Of a stretch of DNA of 22,992 nucleotides, positions 1 to 10,043 are shown in pieces. Location: assembly GCA_002346545.1 (NCBI GenBank), contig DEAA01000019.1, forward strand, positions 11,179-34,170, written 5' to 3'. Positions within the stretch are counted from its first letter, which is position 1. The number at the start of each line of letters is the position of its first letter. The DNA is from Acidobacteria bacterium UBA2994. GTDB lineage: Bacteria; Acidobacteriota; Vicinamibacteria; Vicinamibacterales; UBA8438. A program made the position numbers and the translations under genes. The notes beneath the pieces were generated by a model, which did not search any database, was not told the DNA's origin, and was given only the letters and a program-made list of their open reading frames with translations.

Positions 1-905
1 CCTTCGTGGCACGCGTACTCATACATCGGACCGTCGACTCGCTCGATCGGGAACGTAATCGTCCAGGGGAGCGTCCAGGTTGCGGAGTCGGTCACCGTGA
101 CGCTGTAGTCGAGCGTGTCAGGTCCGCTCAGCCGGAACCGCTCCACCAGGGACAGGCCGTCGGCAGCGCCACGGAAGTCGCTCGACGCAGAGAAGCCGGT
201 CGTTTCCACCACCAGGGTGTCTCCAGCCCATCGGCCCCACGACCGCCCTCGCCACTGCGGGACGGGCGAGGCTGATGTCGGTGCGGCAAGTGGCACGATG
301 CGAGCGTCGTGAATCATCTCATTGACGATCACGACGTGGTGTTCAGTCTGCAGGACCTGGATATTGTTGTTGTAGCCGGCCGGTAGCATGCCGTTGGGCA
401 ACCCTCGGGTGATGCAGCGCTCCCAGAGGTTACGGTCGTGGTAGGAGTCCGCCCCGCCACGTGCGGCACGAGTCTCCCGTCGTGCCTTGCCCCGATGTCG
501 GCCGGTGTCGGAGAGTGCCGGGATTCGTCCGTCGGGAGGGTCGACGATGAGCGAGCTCCGCCCGCTCCCGACAACCTCGGTGCCGTAGTCCAGCCAGTAG
601 GGCGCGTGCACCGAGGGCGACGTGCGCGGATCGCCGGGCGGCCGACCATCCGCTCGCTCTCGCCGCTGTTCTTCGAGATCGGCGATCTCTTCCTCGCTGA
701 GAAACTCGCGACCTTTGAAGCGCTCGGGGCGCTCGAGCGGCGTCAACGTGCGGTAGTCCCAGATGCCTTGCAGGTCGGGGTCACCCCAGGCGGTGAGTGG
801 AGTCGTCCAGCCGGTGGGCGTATCGGCCGCGGCCGACTGCGCATCCGCAGTCGCAGTACAGGTCAGGCAGAGAAGAACGGTTGCTACGAAGCTCATTCGA
901 CCCAT
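1..905 (-). CDS. Secreted PDLQGIWD-family protein of unknown function (C-terminus cut by window edge)
   Basis: This frame is open from the window edge. It is a close paralogue of the complete gene at 17817-18785, sharing in order PDLQGIWDYR, YWLDYG, DPPDGRIP, GYNNN, the WT.PWT.TFP segment and YEYACHE. YEYACHE lies against the edge, so by comparison with the paralogue only about 10-15 residues are missing. The N-terminus is a Sec signal peptide ending near ATADAQ. I chose ATG 905. ATG 923 is in frame and has a weak GGGGA upstream, and ATG 896 is also possible. The family is common and multi-copy in Acidobacteriota, but I know of no established function for it. It is transcribed divergently from the propeller gene at 999. 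The frame and homology are certain; the function is unknown. Confidence 0.88.
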   Translation of the reverse strand, partial: MGRMSFVATVLLCLTCTATADAQSAAADTPTGWTTPLTAWGDPDLQGIWDYRTLTPLERPERFKGREFLSEEEIADLEEQRRERADGRPPGDPRTSPSVHAPYWLDYGTEVVGSGRSSLIVDPPDGRIPALSDTGRHRGKARRETRAARGGADSYHDRNLWERCITRGLPNGMLPAGYNNNIQVLQTEHHVVIVNEMIHDARIVPLAAPTSASPVPQWRGRSWGRWAGDTLVVETTGFSASSDFRGAADGLSLVERFRLSGPDTLDYSVTVTDSATWTLPWTITFPIERVDGPMYEYACHE

Positions 906-938
906 CGCCGGGTACGATAGCATCGCTGCGAGTCCCCG

Positions 939-948
939 TCACCGGTGA
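939..948. promoter_or_regulatory. 10-bp perfect palindrome in divergent intergenic region
   Basis: TCACCGGTGA is its own reverse complement. It lies between the divergent starts at 905 (-) and 999 (+), just upstream of a TATACA at 954-959 that could be a -10 element for the plus-strand gene. No good -35 is visible. It could be a small operator, but a 10-base GC-rich palindrome can arise by chance. Confidence 0.2.
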
Positions 949-998
949 TGAGATATACACAAATGCCAAGGGCGCCTCGCTGGCGCGAGAGGGTCGAG

Positions 999-2342
999 AT
1001 GCGGAGTGGTGTGCTGGCGTTGATCGTCGGAGTTGTCCTTCTGTCGGCCGACGTCCGGGCGCAGGGGCAGTGGCCGCGATTTCGGGGGCCGTCGGACGGG
1101 GCTGTCGCCGATGATCCGAGATTGCCCGATCATTGGAGCGAGACCGAGAACGTGGTGTGGCGGGCTCCGATCCCGGGGCTCGGTTGGAGTTCGCCGGTGG
1201 TCTGGAACGAGCACGTGTTCCTGACCTCGGCCATCAGCGCCGGCGAAGAGCGCGCGCCAGTGACCGGTCTCTACGACCCGGGGGTGGACAGCGGGGCTAC
1301 TTCGGCCGCGCACACGCATCGCTGGGTCGTGTATGACATCGATTTCGAGACCGGCACCGTGCGATGGGAGCGCGAGCTGGCCTCGGCGGTGCCGGCCATC
1401 GAGCGGCACCTCAAGAATAGCTTCGCGTCCGAGACACCAGTAACCGACGGTGAGCGGGTGTATGTCTATTTCGGCACCATCGGTTTGGCCGCGGCGCTCG
1501 ACTTCGACGGGCAAGTGGTGTGGCGACGGGAGCTCGGGGTCTACAACGGCCGGCAGCGCTTCGGGACGGCCGCCTCGCCCGCCCTCCATGACGGTCGGTT
1601 GTATGTCGTGAGCGACAACACAACCAGCTCCTTCCTCGTCTCGTTGGATGCGGCGACTGGCGAGGAGATCTGGCGCGCGGAGCGGGACGAGGTCGAGAAC
1701 TGGGCGACTCCGTTCGTCTGGGAGAACGATCTGCGCACCGAGATCGTGACCGCCGGTCTGCGTCGCGTCCGGTCTTACGGTCTTGACGGCGAGCTGCTTT
1801 GGGAACTGTCTGGGATGACGGTCAATGTGGTGCCGACCCCATTCGCCCGGGAGGGCCTGGTTTATATCAGCTCCGGGTATCCCGGCGGGATGCCGAGACC
1901 CGTCTACGCGATCCGACCAGGCGCCTCTGGAGACATTTCTCTCAACGAAGGGGAGAACGGTAACGACTTCGTCGTTTGGTATCAGCCGATGCTCGGCACC
2001 TACAACACGTCGGCACTGGTGTACCAGGGTCACTATTACACGCTGCTTGACCGTGGTTTCCTGCTGAACCATGACGCCAGGACGGGGCGTGAGATCTACG
2101 GACGGACGCGGATCCGACCGGGCACCGGATTCACCGCGTCACCCTGGGCCTACAACGGTCGCGTCTTCTTGCTGGGTGAGGACGGGGACACGTTTGTCGT
2201 GCGGGCGGGACCGAAGTTCGAGCTACTGGGAACGAACGCGCTGAATGAGATGGCGCTGGCCACGCCAGCGATCGTCCGGGGCAGCCTACTCCTGCGGACC
2301 CAGTCGGCCCTGTACCGTATTACCAGACTCGACGCACAGTGA
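999..2342 (+). CDS. Secreted PQQ-like beta-propeller repeat protein
   Basis: The 447-residue product has a Sec signal peptide (cleavage near DVRAQ, residue 22) followed by WPRFRGPSDG, the usual opening of the PQQ-like or BamB-like propeller family. The rest is repeated propeller blades with tryptophan motifs such as GTVRWERE, GQVVWRRE, TGEEIWRAE and GELLWELS. It lacks the vicinal cysteines and the metal and catalytic residues of true PQQ dehydrogenases, so it is probably a binding or scaffold propeller. ATG 999 is preferred over the in-frame ATG 945 because GAGAGGG lies just upstream of 999 and the signal peptide begins there. It is first in a plus-strand run with the cyclase 37 bases downstream. 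The fold is confident; the ligand is unknown. Confidence 0.85.
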   Translation: MRSGVLALIVGVVLLSADVRAQGQWPRFRGPSDGAVADDPRLPDHWSETENVVWRAPIPGLGWSSPVVWNEHVFLTSAISAGEERAPVTGLYDPGVDSGATSAAHTHRWVVYDIDFETGTVRWERELASAVPAIERHLKNSFASETPVTDGERVYVYFGTIGLAAALDFDGQVVWRRELGVYNGRQRFGTAASPALHDGRLYVVSDNTTSSFLVSLDAATGEEIWRAERDEVENWATPFVWENDLRTEIVTAGLRRVRSYGLDGELLWELSGMTVNVVPTPFAREGLVYISSGYPGGMPRPVYAIRPGASGDISLNEGENGNDFVVWYQPMLGTYNTSALVYQGHYYTLLDRGFLLNHDARTGREIYGRTRIRPGTGFTASPWAYNGRVFLLGEDGDTFVVRAGPKFELLGTNALNEMALATPAIVRGSLLLRTQSALYRITRLDAQ

Positions 2343-2379
2343 GGCGGTCGGCCGATATGGGTGGAGAGAGGAGCATGGG

Positions 2380-3435
2380 ATGGCAACGTCACGACGACGG
2401 TTCTTGACCGCAGTAGGAGCGGCCGCTGGTGGCGCGGCGGTGGGCGCGGCCGGAGGAGCACGACGTTCGGCTGCGGCGCAGCCGCCAGGGTCGTTCGATC
2501 CGGAGGCGCTGCTCGACGTGCATCTGCACGGGGAACCGTCGGTGTCCGCCGTCGCCGCTGCCGTGCAGAACGACCCGAGGATGCCCAGCGCGGCCGAGGT
2601 GGCCTCCTGGTATACGGACCGGAGCAACTGGGGGCGGTGGGGGCCCGAGGACGAGAAGGGCGCCATCAACTTGATCACGCCCGAGAAGAGCGCGGCCGCG
2701 GCGGCGTTGGTGCGCTCCGGTCGCAAGGTCTCGGCCAGTCGGGTCTTCGAACCCGAGCAGCACTTCATGCGCAAGAGTGACAGCGGCGTGGTCGACTACT
2801 ACGGCTTCATCTACCACGGACAGACCATCACCCATATCGATGCGTTGTGTCATGTCTGGGATGGCGACGGCATGTGGCAGGGGAGGAGCCACGACGAGGA
2901 GATCACGAGTCAAGGCGCCAGGTTCGGGACTATCGACGCCTGGAACGAGGGGATCGTGACCCGAGGCGTGCTGTTGGACGTGCCGCGTCATCGCGGGGTT
3001 GATCACGTCACCCTCGAACAGCCCGTGCAGGGCTGGGAGCTCGAGGAGATTGCTGAGGCGCAAGGGGTGTCGGTGGAGCCTGGCGACGCGCTCCTGGTGT
3101 ACAGCGGACGCGACGCGTTTCTGCGCGCGGGTGGCCAGTACGGTGGGGGTGAACGACCGGGGCTGGGTGTCAGCTGCGTGAAGTTCATCCGGGACCATGA
3201 CGTTGCGCTCCTAGGCTGGGACATGATGGATGCCCGTCCCGACCAGTACGGTCTCCGGTGGCCGGTCCATGGCGTGCTCTTCAAGTTCGGCGTGGCGCTG
3301 CTGGATAACGCCCTGCTCGAGCCGTTGGCCGATGCCTGTGTCGAGGAGGAGCGCTACGAGTTCATGTTCATGGGGTTGCCGCTGAACGTGGCTCGGGGAA
3401 CGGGCAGCCCGGTGAATCCGATAGCGATGTTCTAG
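2380..3435 (+). CDS. Tat-exported cyclase family protein (kynurenine formamidase-like metal hydrolase)
   Basis: The 351-residue product starts with a twin-arginine signal (SRRRFLTAVG, residues 4-13) and an Ala/Gly-rich hydrophobic stretch to about residue 34. The body is the cyclase fold (Pfam cyclase, PF04199). The metal-binding motif appears as HIDALCH (H152, D154, H158), a variant of the family HxGTHxDxPxH motif. A VEPGDALLVYSGRD segment matches the family's conserved strand. Members hydrolyse cyclic or amide bonds, as in N-formylkynurenine hydrolysis; the substrate here is unknown. ATG 2380 is chosen because GGAGAGAGGAG (2363-2373) lies at good spacing and the Tat signal begins there; the frame is open upstream to 2245. 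It probably acts in the periplasm alongside the neighbouring propeller proteins. Confidence 0.87.
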   Translation: MATSRRRFLTAVGAAAGGAAVGAAGGARRSAAAQPPGSFDPEALLDVHLHGEPSVSAVAAAVQNDPRMPSAAEVASWYTDRSNWGRWGPEDEKGAINLITPEKSAAAAALVRSGRKVSASRVFEPEQHFMRKSDSGVVDYYGFIYHGQTITHIDALCHVWDGDGMWQGRSHDEEITSQGARFGTIDAWNEGIVTRGVLLDVPRHRGVDHVTLEQPVQGWELEEIAEAQGVSVEPGDALLVYSGRDAFLRAGGQYGGGERPGLGVSCVKFIRDHDVALLGWDMMDARPDQYGLRWPVHGVLFKFGVALLDNALLEPLADACVEEERYEFMFMGLPLNVARGTGSPVNPIAMF

Positions 3436-3481
3436 CACTACCAGGGGGCTTGCTCCAGACGCAAGGGAAACAGGAGAACGG

Positions 3482-4522
3482 ATGGTGAATCTGCGGAGAA
3501 TGGCGGCCTGTCTGGGGGTCGGGCTAGCGATGGCCACCGCCGGGGAGGCGCAGGTGCGGGTCGAGCGGTTGGGTGACGGACCGCTCATCGGACCGGACCT
3601 TCATTCGAGCATCGGCCAGAACATCCAGGGGCCGTCTCTCATCCGCGTGCCCGAGTGGGTCGAGGGCCGACTGGGTGAGTACTACCTGTATTTTGCTGAC
3701 CACAAGGGCCTCTACATCCGTCTCGCGTATGCCGATGCGCCGGAGGGGCCTTGGACGGTCCACCCGCCCGGAAGTCTGCAGATAGCCGATTCACATTTTT
3801 TGACCGAGCCTCCGGAAGTGACGCCAGATGAACTGGAGCGCCTGCGAGAGAGTCGAGGCGTGCTTGGTGGTGCGGCGATTTCCCACGACCTCTTGACCGA
3901 GGTAACGACCCCGCACATTGCCTCACCGGACGTCCATGTGGATGAAGCCAACCGGCGTATCATTATGTATTTCCATGGTCTCGATGGGGTGAGCCGGCAG
4001 GTGACGCGGGCGGCCACCTCGTCGGACGGTATCGCGTTCGAGGCGCTTCCCGAGTCCCTCGGGCGTACCTACATGCGGGTGTTTCCCTACGACGGCTACA
4101 CCTACGCCATGTCGATGCCAGGCCAGTTCTACCGCTCACGCCAGCCCTTGACCGGTTTCGAGGGAGGCCCGCGGCTCTTTAACTCGAACATGCGTCATGC
4201 TGCGCTGTTGCGTCGTGGTGACCTGCTCTACGTCTTCTGGACCGAGGTGGGCGAGGTGCCGGAGCACGTGAAGCTCAGCACTATCGACCTTCGCGGTGAC
4301 TGGATGGGCTGGTCGGAGAGCGATGCGGTCGAGCTGCTGCGTCCCGAGTACCCCTGGGAGGGTTCGGACGCGCCGCTCGAGCCGTCGGTGCGGAGCACGG
4401 CCTACGGGCACGTGAATCAGCTGCGGGATCCGGCCATCTTCGAAGAGAGTGGGCGAGTATATCTGCTCTACGCGGTGGCCGGTGAGAGCGGCATCGCGTT
4501 GGCCGAAGTGTTCATCGACTAG
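3482..4522 (+). CDS. Secreted five-bladed-propeller protein, glycoside hydrolase family 43-like
   Basis: The 346-residue product has a Sec signal peptide cleaved near GEA-Q (residue 23). Its blades look like the arabinanase/levansucrase/invertase superfamily: YYLYFADHKG followed by LAYADAPEGPW, then HIASPDVHVD and IIMYFHGLDG, then RHAALLRRGDLLYVFWTEVG, and a final YGHVNQLRDPAIFEESGRVY with an LLYAVAGE strand. The aspartates in SPDV and RDPA are candidates for catalytic acids, but I cannot assign all three acidic residues. AGGAGA at 3472-3477 supports the ATG. It is third in the run that starts at 999. The sugar substrate is unknown, and a non-catalytic propeller is possible. Confidence 0.65.
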   Translation: MVNLRRMAACLGVGLAMATAGEAQVRVERLGDGPLIGPDLHSSIGQNIQGPSLIRVPEWVEGRLGEYYLYFADHKGLYIRLAYADAPEGPWTVHPPGSLQIADSHFLTEPPEVTPDELERLRESRGVLGGAAISHDLLTEVTTPHIASPDVHVDEANRRIIMYFHGLDGVSRQVTRAATSSDGIAFEALPESLGRTYMRVFPYDGYTYAMSMPGQFYRSRQPLTGFEGGPRLFNSNMRHAALLRRGDLLYVFWTEVGEVPEHVKLSTIDLRGDWMGWSESDAVELLRPEYPWEGSDAPLEPSVRSTAYGHVNQLRDPAIFEESGRVYLLYAVAGESGIALAEVFID

Positions 4523-4535
4523 GTGGGATTACCTC

Positions 4536-5495
4536 CTACTGACCCCCTTCGCGCTGGACGTTGTAGCGGCGTGCACGTTCGACGGTCTCCGCATTGCCGA
4601 TCAGCTCCAGACGACGAGCACCAGCGAGGTTGCTGCCTCCGGCCGAGCCGACGGCGCCGGTTTCGATAAACTCCGCCATGGCCCGGTCCATTGCGCCGGT
4701 CGCGATGCCTCCCATGGCACCCACGAAGAGGATACCCACTCCGTTGTTACGTGCCGCTTGCACCGATGGCGCGCCGGTGAGAATTGGACGCCCGGCCGCT
4801 TCCACGGCCCGCCGGCACTGGTCGAGTGGGATACCCGGTATGAAGATGACATCACCGCCCGCCTCGGCGTAGGCTGCCACGCGCTCGATCGCTTCGTCCA
4901 GCGGGCCTCCATCAGCCACCAGGTCGCTTCGGACGAGAAGGACGGTGTCGTCGTCCTGACGAGCATCGACTGCCGCGCGCACCTTGTCGACCATCGCCTC
5001 GCTGCTGATGATCTTGCCCTCGTCGAAACCGCTCAGGTGCTTGGCGCTGTACAGGTCCTCGATCATGACGCACGCCGCGCCAGCTTTCTCCATGCGCTGG
5101 AATGTGCGATAGACGTTGAGCGGGTTCCCACCCCCGTCGTCGGCATCGGCGATGATCGGCAGCCCGACCCGGTCGGCGGTGCGTCGGCAGAAATCCACCA
5201 GGTCGTCCGTGGTGATCATGCCGTAGTCGCCGATGCCGTACTTGCTCAGCGACAGGGCGCTCCCGCCGGTCATCACCATCTCGAAGCCGTGCATTTCGGC
5301 CAGCCGGGCAGTGGCCACATCGCCACAGTTGACGCAGCGCGCCGGCACCGAGCCGGCCAGTATGGTGCGGAGACGCGCCGAGGGAGTCGCCTGACCCGCC
5401 TGTGTGGCCACCGGTGCGGTGGTGCCCAGTGCGCCGCCAAGAGCCGCTCCGGTAGCCAATCCGCCGGTTCGGATGAAGCCTCTGCGTGTGGTCAT
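4536..5495 (-). CDS. Tat-exported isocitrate lyase/PEP mutase superfamily protein
   Basis: The 319-residue product begins with a twin-arginine signal (TTRRGFIRTGG, residues 2-12) and a hydrophobic stretch to about residue 30. The barrel shows the metal site DADDGGG (117-123) and IED (145-147), with KVRAAVDAR following as in PEP mutase, oxaloacetate decarboxylase and methylisocitrate lyase relatives. The catalytic-loop motif (KKCGH or PKRCGH in lyases) is replaced by SAKHLSG (150-156), so the active cysteine is gone. Export is unusual for a superfamily whose well-known members are cytoplasmic. GAGGAG, overlapping the S9 gene's stop, serves as ribosome binding site, so this is the last gene of the minus-strand run. 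The fold is certain, the reaction unknown. Confidence 0.85.
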   Translation of the reverse strand: MTTRRGFIRTGGLATGAALGGALGTTAPVATQAGQATPSARLRTILAGSVPARCVNCGDVATARLAEMHGFEMVMTGGSALSLSKYGIGDYGMITTDDLVDFCRRTADRVGLPIIADADDGGGNPLNVYRTFQRMEKAGAACVMIEDLYSAKHLSGFDEGKIISSEAMVDKVRAAVDARQDDDTVLLVRSDLVADGGPLDEAIERVAAYAEAGGDVIFIPGIPLDQCRRAVEAAGRPILTGAPSVQAARNNGVGILFVGAMGGIATGAMDRAMAEFIETGAVGSAGGSNLAGARRLELIGNAETVERARRYNVQREGGQ

Positions 5496-5508
5496 AACGT
5501 GTTCTCCT

Positions 5509-7575
<2,067 letters not shown>

Positions 7576-7604
7576 GTTGTCTCTCCAGGTCGCGAGGCGG
7601 CTAG

Positions 7605-8219
7605 CTAGGCCTCGCCCTCCCACGAGAAGTTCGAATAGAGGCCGTGGGTCTCTGTCAACTCGAAGCCGAGCACCGGATCGGTCGACTGCGTTCGACCGCG
7701 TCCGAGCACGTGGGTCGCGCCGTGAATCACGTTGTGTAGGTTGTCGATGGTGACCAGGCCTTTGCGATCACCGCCGCGAATGGCGTTGACCGTGGTGTCG
7801 AGCTGGTCGGGAATCCGCAGTCGTTTTTCGCGACCGAGATCCTCGAAACGCATGGGGACGTACCGGGTGGTGAGCCGGCGCTTCACGAAGCGCTCCAGGA
7901 TTGCCCAAGGGCCACCGGCGCGGCCACAGAGGATGGTGTCGAGCGCGGCGCGCTGGGGCGGGGTGGCCAGCTCATCGATGTAGCAGACCTGGGTCCAGCC
8001 GCCTTGATACATCCGTTGCGGGGCGTCGTAGACCTGGGCCGCGTTGAGGCCAGCTAGATCGACGCCGCCGAAGTTTCCACCCTCGATCCGAAGGGCCCAG
8101 TGTCCCTGGCAGCGTTCATGGCTGCAGTCCTGACGGAATGAGACATGACCAGGGCACAGCAGCTGACAGCTGCAGTTCTCGAAAATGAGCCCCCGAGCTT
8201 GCCAGGTGACGTCGATCAT
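7605..8219 (-). CDS. DUF1326 domain-containing protein
   Basis: The 204-residue protein has no signal peptide and fits the DUF1326 family. It opens with WQARGLIFENCSCQLLCPGH and continues with a Cys/His-rich segment: C16, C18, C22, H25, C32, H34, C37 and H40. That pattern suggests metal binding, but no function is established for the family. ATG 8219 is the natural family start; the frame extends open to 8474 but would then run into the permease gene. The ribosome binding site is weak (CTGAAG). It lies 50 bases after the permease stop and 29 before the S9 gene, so it appears to be mid-operon. Confidence 0.85.
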   Translation of the reverse strand: MIDVTWQARGLIFENCSCQLLCPGHVSFRQDCSHERCQGHWALRIEGGNFGGVDLAGLNAAQVYDAPQRMYQGGWTQVCYIDELATPPQRAALDTILCGRAGGPWAILERFVKRRLTTRYVPMRFEDLGREKRLRIPDQLDTTVNAIRGGDRKGLVTIDNLHNVIHGATHVLGRGRTQSTDPVLGFELTETHGLYSNFSWEGEA

Positions 8220-8269
8220 CGCTTCAGTGTAGCGCGGGCTAGCGTGGAGAGATGCGGCGTTGGGGCGCG

Positions 8270-9019
8270 CTATTCCCAGCGGAAGACGCGGGACGCAATG
8301 GCGGTGCAGACCGCAAAGACCACGACCAGGGCCGCGAGGTCGCCGAGATGGCTGGACCACGGGTTGCCTTTCCAGATACCCGAAAGCAGGGACACGGCGT
8401 AGGTGAGCGGTAGCACCGATGACACGGTCTGCAGCGGCGCCGGCAGCGCCTCGACCGGGGTGAACAGCCCGCAAAACGGCAACATCGAATAGAGCGCCAG
8501 GCTTCCGAGTGGCGGCGCAAATCTGGCGGTACGCACGAGGCTGGCGATGATGAATCCGATCGACAGGATGCTCCAGGTGCTAACAAGGAGCGCCAGACTG
8601 AACGAGAAGACTGGCACGTCCACGCCGCTGGGGTAGTAGCGGCGACCGACCAGCACCATCAGGCCGATCGTGATCGCCGTCAGGATCAGTTTTACTAGCA
8701 CATGGGTGACCAGGATGGTGACCGGTTCGAGTGGAGTGGCCTTGAGCCGTTTAAGGATGCCCCCTTCGCGGTAGATCGAGATGATGGCGACCAGCGAGAG
8801 CACCGTGCTGATGGCCACGAACACCGCACCGAATACCGGAAGGCCGTTTCTGAGCGTTTCAGCGCCCTGCCAGCTGGACGTCGTCAATCGAGAGGCGACG
8901 GACCGGCCAAGGACGACGAACATCAACACCGGGATGGCTACGGTGCCGATCAGGCCCATCGGTTCCCTGGTAAAGATCTTGATCTCGAGCCAGGTCAGGG
9001 TCCAGAGGCCGCGCAACAT
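8270..9019 (-). CDS. ABC-2 type transporter permease
   Basis: The 249-residue membrane protein has about six predicted hydrophobic segments, including GTVAIPVLMFVVLG, VFGAVFVAISTVLSLVAI, ILTAITIGLMVLV, LALLVSTWSILSIGFIIASL and a C-terminal LAALVVVFAVCTAIA. The IYREGGILKRLKATPL segment between membrane spans is the cytoplasmic region typical of ABC-2 exporters. ATG 9019 is used; a TTG at 9028 in the same frame would overlap the ATPase stop. The ribosome binding site is poor, so translational coupling with the ATPase, whose stop ends six bases before the ATG, is likely. Together they form a complete two-gene exporter, as for drug, lipid or polysaccharide export. The substrate is unknown. Confidence 0.88.
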   Translation of the reverse strand: MLRGLWTLTWLEIKIFTREPMGLIGTVAIPVLMFVVLGRSVASRLTTSSWQGAETLRNGLPVFGAVFVAISTVLSLVAIISIYREGGILKRLKATPLEPVTILVTHVLVKLILTAITIGLMVLVGRRYYPSGVDVPVFSFSLALLVSTWSILSIGFIIASLVRTARFAPPLGSLALYSMLPFCGLFTPVEALPAPLQTVSSVLPLTYAVSLLSGIWKGNPWSSHLGDLAALVVVFAVCTAIASRVFRWE

Positions 9020-9024
9020 GATCG

Positions 9025-9945
9025 TCAATCTTTGATCGAGTGGCCGGTCAGGGTCAGAAACACGTCTTCGAGGGTGGGACGTTCGGTACGGAACGCTGTG
9101 ACCTGCATCTGATGCTCGGAGATGGCGTGAATCACCGCGGTAACCAGGTCGTCGCCCCGCCCGCTCACGGTCAGTTCCTCGCCATCGCTCGACACGTCAT
9201 CGACCGGCGTCAGCCGGCCGAACGCCTCCGTCGCGTTGGGGTAGGCAGTGGCCACCACGGTCCGGCGCTGGGGACAGTGACGTGCGATCAAGCCGGCCGG
9301 GCTGTCATGATCCACGATACGCCCGTGCTCGATGATGGCGACCCGGTCGCAGAGCCGCTCCGCTTCCTCCATGAGATGGGTCGTGAGGAAGACTGTCTTG
9401 CCACGGTCCTTGATGTCCCGGACCAGATCCCAGATGGTCCGACGCGCCTGGGGGTCGAGGCCGGTGGTGAGCTCGTCCAGAAACACCAGCTCGGGGTTGT
9501 TGATCAGCGCCAGGGCGATGAACAGCCGCTGCTTCTGGCCGCCCGACAGCGTCATAAACCAAGCGTCGCGTTTTTCGCTCAGGCCGAGCTGTTCGAGTAG
9601 CCGCGTCGCATCGACCGGTGCGTCGTAGAGCGAGGCCCAGAGTTCGACCGCTTCGCGAACCTTGATCCGTTTCTGGAGTTCCGCCTGCTGGAACTGGACG
9701 CCGATCCGGTTCTGCAGGGCGCGGGCGTCCTTGATGGGGTCGAGGCCGAACACGCCGATCCGACCGGCATCGGGCTGCCGCAGTCCCTCGACGCATTCCA
9801 TCGTGGTGGTCTTGCCTGCACCGTTGGGACCGATCAGGCCGAAGATCTCACCTTCTTGGACCGCGAACGAGACATTGTCCACAGCCACCGTCGACCCGTA
9901 GGCCTTGTGAATTCCGGACACCTCGACGACCGGCGACGATGACAT
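9025..9945 (-). CDS. ABC transporter ATP-binding protein
   Basis: The 306-residue protein has every nucleotide-binding element: Walker A GPNGAGKT (39-46), a Q-loop near 85-87, signature LSGGQ (133-137), Walker B LVFLDE (153-158), D-loop GLDP and H-loop H190. Walker B is followed by LTTGLDP where the family usually has PTTGLDP. The C-terminal 90 residues, ending in LEDVFLTLTG, are the usual tail of the DrrA/CcmA-like export ATPases. ATG 9945 has only a weak ribosome binding site. It is the first gene of the minus-strand run and is transcribed away from the NIPSNAP gene across a 98-base gap. Confidence 0.93.
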   Translation of the reverse strand: MSSSPVVEVSGIHKAYGSTVAVDNVSFAVQEGEIFGLIGPNGAGKTTTMECVEGLRQPDAGRIGVFGLDPIKDARALQNRIGVQFQQAELQKRIKVREAVELWASLYDAPVDATRLLEQLGLSEKRDAWFMTLSGGQKQRLFIALALINNPELVFLDELTTGLDPQARRTIWDLVRDIKDRGKTVFLTTHLMEEAERLCDRVAIIEHGRIVDHDSPAGLIARHCPQRRTVVATAYPNATEAFGRLTPVDDVSSDGEELTVSGRGDDLVTAVIHAISEHQMQVTAFRTERPTLEDVFLTLTGHSIKD

Positions 9946-9981
9946 GGCCCGCCAGTGTACCTCGGGGCGTCAGCCGGTGCC

Positions 9982-10010
9982 TTGACATGGGAGAGGGAAG
10001 CGTTTGCAAT
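9982..10010 (+). promoter_or_regulatory. Candidate sigma-70-type promoter for the NIPSNAP operon
   Basis: A perfect -35 TTGACA (9982-9987) is followed after exactly 17 bases by TGCAAT (10005-10010), four of six matches to TATAAT. Transcription would begin near 10017 and give a leader of under 30 bases that contains the GGAG at 10032-10035. It lies in the gap between two divergent genes. It was found by eye only. Confidence 0.5.
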
Positions 10011-10043
10011 GCGCTCAGACACGTTCATTACGGAGATGTATCG

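Noticed and set aside
939..2072. 377-residue minus-strand open frame opposite the propeller gene
   Set aside because: It is antisense to a gene with clear signal peptide, ribosome binding site and family motifs. It lacks recognisable motifs and is the kind of long frame GC-rich codon bias creates.
4523..4535. Bidirectional terminator between the convergent GH43-like and PEP-mutase-fold genes
   Set aside because: Only a 4-base AGGT/ACCT pairing around six bases is visible, too weak to call.
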